Assembly (NCBI GenBank): GCA_012800995.1
Contig: JAAZIH010000060.1
Span: 1 to 9,147, forward strand
Length of the DNA stretch: 9,147 nt
Direction of reading: 5' to 3'
Source: Chloroflexota bacterium
GTDB lineage: Bacteria > Chloroflexota > Anaerolineae > Anaerolineales > Anaerolineaceae
The notes under the pieces were generated by a model. It saw only the letters and a program-made list of their open reading frames with translations, did no database searches and had not been told where the DNA came from. A program made the translations under genes and the position numbers. Shown piece by piece: positions 6,184-9,147 of the stretch; the first letter of the stretch is position 1; each line of letters begins with the position of its first letter.

Positions 6184-7392
6184 TTAACCACCAGAATTTG
6201 GCGTAGGGGTAAAAATGGGCTGGGGTGGCGTGCCCATTGGCGTTGGGGTTGGCATGGGTGTTTGTCCGCTGGGGTCAAAAACATACACATACTCGCCTAA
6301 TTCCGTCCAATGGAAGAGCCAATTCGCGTCACCTGGGAACATGTTGATACAGCCATGCGATTGCGGGAAACCAAGCACCGCTGGCCAATAAATACCGTGA
6401 ATCGCCTGCGCGTGGTTGTAATACAATGCCCAGGGCACACTCTCATAATAAAAGAAATCTGAGCGGTCCGCTGCGTAGGAACCCTGCATCGTGTGCAATT
6501 CGATTTTATGGTAAACCTCATACACGCCCGGGTCAGAATAAAGCTCCCCTGCGCCACTGGCGATGACCGTCGCAAATTTCAGTTCGCTGTTTTCGTACAC
6601 AGCCAAAGTTTGGTTCTCGAGGTCAATGGCGATCCACCGATCACGGTCAACACCATCAGGTCGATGCGTATTCACGAGAACTTCACGTGATTTGAGCGAA
6701 GGTATCCACTCGCCTGGTGCGACCTCGTACCACTTATACCCTTCCGCTTCGGCATAATTGTAGATGGGGAAGGAATCGTACTTGGTGTAACTAATACCAG
6801 ATGAAGGCGAAGCAAAGCTTGGCGCGGTAAAACTTTGGATATTGTCAATGGTAAAGCCAAAATTATGTTTCGGTGTGCTAAAAAACTCCAAGCCTTGCCA
6901 TTTGGGCCAGCCCCAGTGCGGCGTTGCTTCAATCCATCCGCCATTTTTCATACGCACGAAATTCCGACCATTGGAATACGCAATATCGGTAACGCTTACA
7001 TACTTTCCACCGCCACCCGATATATGACCAATCGCAGCCCCACCCGAAACCGCATCATTAAAACTGGCATAATAGGGTGTACTTCCCTCTCCCAACATAG
7101 CCACACGCTCAGGCAATTCCGATAGACTTGCGTCAGGAACATGCGCTGCAAGCCCCCTGAGCGGATACGGGAAGCCCTGTTCTGCTAAGGCTTTGATCGA
7201 TTCGGACGGTCCTGCAGGCATGCAATCCCCTGGGTCTTCCTGATAATACCCGGGCTGACACAAAGGAAGATCATACACAGCATCACCGGATAGCCTTGGC
7301 GCAGCATTAGCCTCATGAAGGCTAAACATGTCAAAGCGTAAAAGCGATAACAGCAGCAAGCTTACTGCCAACAGAATGTTTCTTTTCTTCAT
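6184..7392 (-). CDS. Exported L,D-transpeptidase (YkuD domain) with Pro/Thr-rich tail
   Basis: This enzyme cross-links peptidoglycan, or attaches proteins to it, through a catalytic cysteine outside the membrane. The product is 402 residues from ATG 7392. A signal peptide begins MKKRNILLAVSLLLL, with a likely cleavage near ANA-A (28-31). The mature N-terminus holds two cysteines, C45 and C57 (CQPGYYQEDPGDC), which could form a disulfide. Two SH3-like stretches lie around 80-170 and 198-235. The YkuD domain spans about 250-370, with H332 (AIHG) and the SHGC motif (345-348, catalytic C348). N350 takes the place of the common Arg, a known variant. The C-terminus is a TPTPTP-rich linker (about 375-402). 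An in-frame ATG at 7401 adds three residues (405 aa). I prefer 7392 because the upstream ATG lies inside a TATAAT element. The gene is divergent from dinG. Confidence 0.88.
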   Translation of the reverse strand: MKKRNILLAVSLLLLSLLRFDMFSLHEANAAPRLSGDAVYDLPLCQPGYYQEDPGDCMPAGPSESIKALAEQGFPYPLRGLAAHVPDASLSELPERVAMLGEGSTPYYASFNDAVSGGAAIGHISGGGGKYVSVTDIAYSNGRNFVRMKNGGWIEATPHWGWPKWQGLEFFSTPKHNFGFTIDNIQSFTAPSFASPSSGISYTKYDSFPIYNYAEAEGYKWYEVAPGEWIPSLKSREVLVNTHRPDGVDRDRWIAIDLENQTLAVYENSELKFATVIASGAGELYSDPGVYEVYHKIELHTMQGSYAADRSDFFYYESVPWALYYNHAQAIHGIYWPAVLGFPQSHGCINMFPGDANWLFHWTELGEYVYVFDPSGQTPMPTPTPMGTPPQPIFTPTPNSGG

Positions 7393-7399
7393 GCCCTCC

Positions 7400-7405
7400 A
7401 TTATA
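7400..7405 (-). promoter_or_regulatory. -10 element TATAAT of the L,D-transpeptidase gene
   Basis: A perfect TATAAT on the minus strand lies 7 nt before the ATG at 7392, so transcription should begin at or within a base or two of that codon. GGAGG is present but only 2 nt from the ATG, too close for normal Shine-Dalgarno use. The best -35 candidate, TTGCGC at 16 nt spacing, is weak. Confidence 0.5.
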
Positions 7406-7454
7406 CCTTGCGCTCAAAGCTGCGCAAATCCAGCTTTCACACCCAGCGCAAATT

Positions 7455-7484
7455 CAGACAGCCACCGCGCTCTCAGAGTATAAT
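7455..7484 (+). promoter_or_regulatory. Promoter of the dinG-like gene, leaderless architecture
   Basis: A perfect TATAAT (7479-7484) ends 7 nt before the ATG at 7492. A -35-like CAGACA (7455-7460, 4 of 6 consensus bases) lies 18 nt upstream of it. No Shine-Dalgarno precedes the ATG (CAGAGCT). The predicted start of transcription falls at or next to the initiation codon. Confidence 0.55.
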
Positions 7485-7491
7485 CAGAGCT

Positions 7492-9147
7492 ATGCAAACC
7501 ATTGTCTGTCTTGACATCGAAACCACCGGGCTTGACCCGGAAAAAGAAGCTATTATCGAAATCGGAGCCATCAAATTCAGCGGTAAACGCGTCATCGCTG
7601 AATTTGACGTCTTAATTAACCCCCGTCGGCCCATCAACCAGTTCATCACCAACCTCACCGGCATTAGCAATGCCATGGTCATGAACGCGCCATATCTGTC
7701 AGACGTCCTGCGTGAATTTGTGGACTTCGTCGGTGACGCGCCCATTCTCGGGCAGAATGTAGGTTTTGACCTCAGTTTCTTCCACAAAGTCGGCGCGTTA
7801 AAAGGAAATCAAACCATCGACACCTACGAACTGGCGTCCGTTTTGCTTCCCACCGCGTCGCGATACGCCTTAGGCGCCCTGGCAAGCCGTTTGGGTGTTA
7901 TGCAACAAAACGCCCACCGCGCGCTGGATGACGCCCGCGCCACGATGGAGGTCTATCACAAGCTAATTGATATCCTTCAAGCCCTGCCCGATGAGCTCAT
8001 CGTTGAAATCGTTAACCAGTCCGAAAAACTAAACTGGGCTGGCGAGCTTCCCTTTAGATCTACTCTTAGAGATCGACTAAATGAGCGTCCCCACGACATT
8101 TACAAGGCCCAAAAAGCCACCGACAGGTTATTTAGATTCGAAAAAGCCGCGCCTGCCAGCCCTCTGGAACCTGCCCAGTATCTTAAACCCCTTGACATTG
8201 AGGTTTTGGCAGGCACCCTGGAACCTGGTGGCGCGTTTTCATCTCATATTCCTGGTTTTGAACACCGCTCGCAACAGGTGCAAGTGCTCAAATCGGTTGC
8301 TGAAGCCTTCAACAAGGGCAATCATCTCATGGTCGAAGCCGGCACGGGCACGGGAAAGTCGCTGGCATATCTCATCCCCGCCGCGCAGTGGGCTTTGCAA
8401 AATGGTGAAAGAGTAGTTGTCTCAACCAACACCATCGCCCTGCAAGACCAACTCATCAATAAAGACTTGCCCGACCTCATTCAGGCGCTTGACCTCGACA
8501 TCCGCGCCGCTGTGCTAAAAGGCCGGGGCAATTATCTCTGCCCCCGCAAACTCAACGCGCTACGCAAACGCGGGCCAGAAAACACCGACGAACTGCGCAT
8601 TTTAGCCAAGATTTTAGTTTGGCTCCATCAGGGCGGTAGTGGCGACCGGGCTGAAATCAACCTCAATGGGCCTCTCGAGCGCTTGATTTGGTCGCGCCTT
8701 TCCGCGGAGGATGAAGGCTGCAAGCTTGAAAACTGTCTGAGACAAATGGGCGGCAGATGTCCTTTCTATAAGGCGCGTGTTGCCGCGGAAAGCGCGCATA
8801 TCCTGATTGTCAACCATGCCTTGTTGCTTGCGGATGCTGCCACGGACAATCGCGTTTTGCCAACCTATAACTACCTTATCGCCGACGAAGCCCATCACAT
8901 GGAAGCTGCCACGACCGACGCCATGGCTTTTCGCCTTTACCCCAACGAGATCAAGCGTCTCGTGCGTGAACTTGGCAGCCATGAACACGGTCTGCTCGGT
9001 CGCGCCTGGGCGCTCGCCCAGAACGCGCTCAAGCCCTCAGACCTGGTGCAAATGAGCCTAAACATCACTAAAATGGTAGATATCGCCGTGCGTTTTGACA
9101 CTTACATGGGCCAATACTTTAAAGCGCTGGATTTCGTGCTGGAAGAA
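7492..9147 (+). CDS. dinG: DinG-type ATP-dependent helicase with N-terminal DEDDh exonuclease (3' end beyond window)
   Basis: This is a likely DNA repair enzyme joining a 3'-5' exonuclease to an XPD-like superfamily 2 helicase. The frame has no stop over 552 codons to the window end. The exonuclease (about 1-160) has D8 and E10 (LDIETTG), D93 (VGFDLSFF), H142 and D147 (HRALDD), a full DEDDh set. After a linker comes the helicase: HRSQQ upstream of Walker A AGTGTGKS (283-290), then VVVSTNTIALQDQL and KGRGNYLC. Walker B is DEAH (465-468). Four cysteines, C350, C410, C415 and C423, are placed as in the Fe-S domain of XPD and E. coli DinG. NHALLLADA follows. The start at 7492 puts the first exonuclease strand at the very N-terminus, as expected. 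The gene diverges from the transpeptidase. The C-terminal helicase motifs lie outside the window. Confidence 0.92.
   Translation, partial: MQTIVCLDIETTGLDPEKEAIIEIGAIKFSGKRVIAEFDVLINPRRPINQFITNLTGISNAMVMNAPYLSDVLREFVDFVGDAPILGQNVGFDLSFFHKVGALKGNQTIDTYELASVLLPTASRYALGALASRLGVMQQNAHRALDDARATMEVYHKLIDILQALPDELIVEIVNQSEKLNWAGELPFRSTLRDRLNERPHDIYKAQKATDRLFRFEKAAPASPLEPAQYLKPLDIEVLAGTLEPGGAFSSHIPGFEHRSQQVQVLKSVAEAFNKGNHLMVEAGTGTGKSLAYLIPAAQWALQNGERVVVSTNTIALQDQLINKDLPDLIQALDLDIRAAVLKGRGNYLCPRKLNALRKRGPENTDELRILAKILVWLHQGGSGDRAEINLNGPLERLIWSRLSAEDEGCKLENCLRQMGGRCPFYKARVAAESAHILIVNHALLLADAATDNRVLPTYNYLIADEAHHMEAATTDAMAFRLYPNEIKRLVRELGSHEHGLLGRAWALAQNALKPSDLVQMSLNITKMVDIAVRFDTYMGQYFKALDFVLEE

Noticed and set aside
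1..9147. Selenoprotein or SECIS element, suggested by the presence of selB
   Set aside because: All genes keep normal stops. The peroxiredoxin active site is a Cys codon, and no in-frame UGA interrupts a conserved domain here.

Overview
The window is about 9.1 kb of ordinary-looking bacterial chromosome with roughly even base composition and densely packed genes. The gene content best fits an anaerobic member of the Chloroflexota, Anaerolineae-like: a secreted L,D-transpeptidase with a Pro/Thr 'TPTPTP' tail, an M32 carboxypeptidase, an archaeal-style Prx6 peroxiredoxin and an exonuclease-DinG fusion. This placement is inferred from protein character, not from a marker gene. I see no RNA gene, insertion sequence, CRISPR array or phage gene.

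Layout. (1) 1-1599 (+): 3' part of selB, the selenocysteine-specific elongation factor, cut by the window start. (2) 1630-2568 (+): a short-form D-3-phosphoglycerate dehydrogenase-like enzyme 30 bp behind selB with a strong Shine-Dalgarno. A perfect 12-bp hairpin follows. (3) 2643-4151 (+): M32 metallocarboxypeptidase, ended by a strong terminator shared with a convergent gene. (4) 4231-4737 (-): GNAT acetyltransferase. (5) 4888-6079 (+): a two-gene peroxide-defence operon of perR (Fur family) and a Prx6 peroxiredoxin, with a near-consensus PerR box over the promoter. A bidirectional terminator lies at 6125-6164. (6) 6184-7392 (-): exported YkuD L,D-transpeptidase. (7) 7492-9147 (+): dinG-like helicase with an N-terminal DEDDh exonuclease, running off the window end. 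It shows no stop codon over 552 codons.

How the genes work together. The clearest functional unit is perR-prx: a peroxide-sensing repressor that should control itself and the peroxidase translated right behind it. selB and the serA-like gene may be co-transcribed. Serine is the precursor of selenocysteine, so a link is possible but unproven. The other genes look like independent housekeeping functions in cell-wall cross-linking, peptide turnover and DNA repair.

A recurring regulatory theme is that genes behind another gene carry clear AAGGA-type ribosome binding sites. In contrast perR, the transpeptidase and dinG have a -10-like hexamer 6-7 nt before the ATG and no usable Shine-Dalgarno, which suggests leaderless mRNAs. 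I did not find an obviously new multi-gene system. The most interesting items are the PerR operator, the leaderless divergent promoters and a DinG with both an exonuclease domain and Fe-S cysteines.
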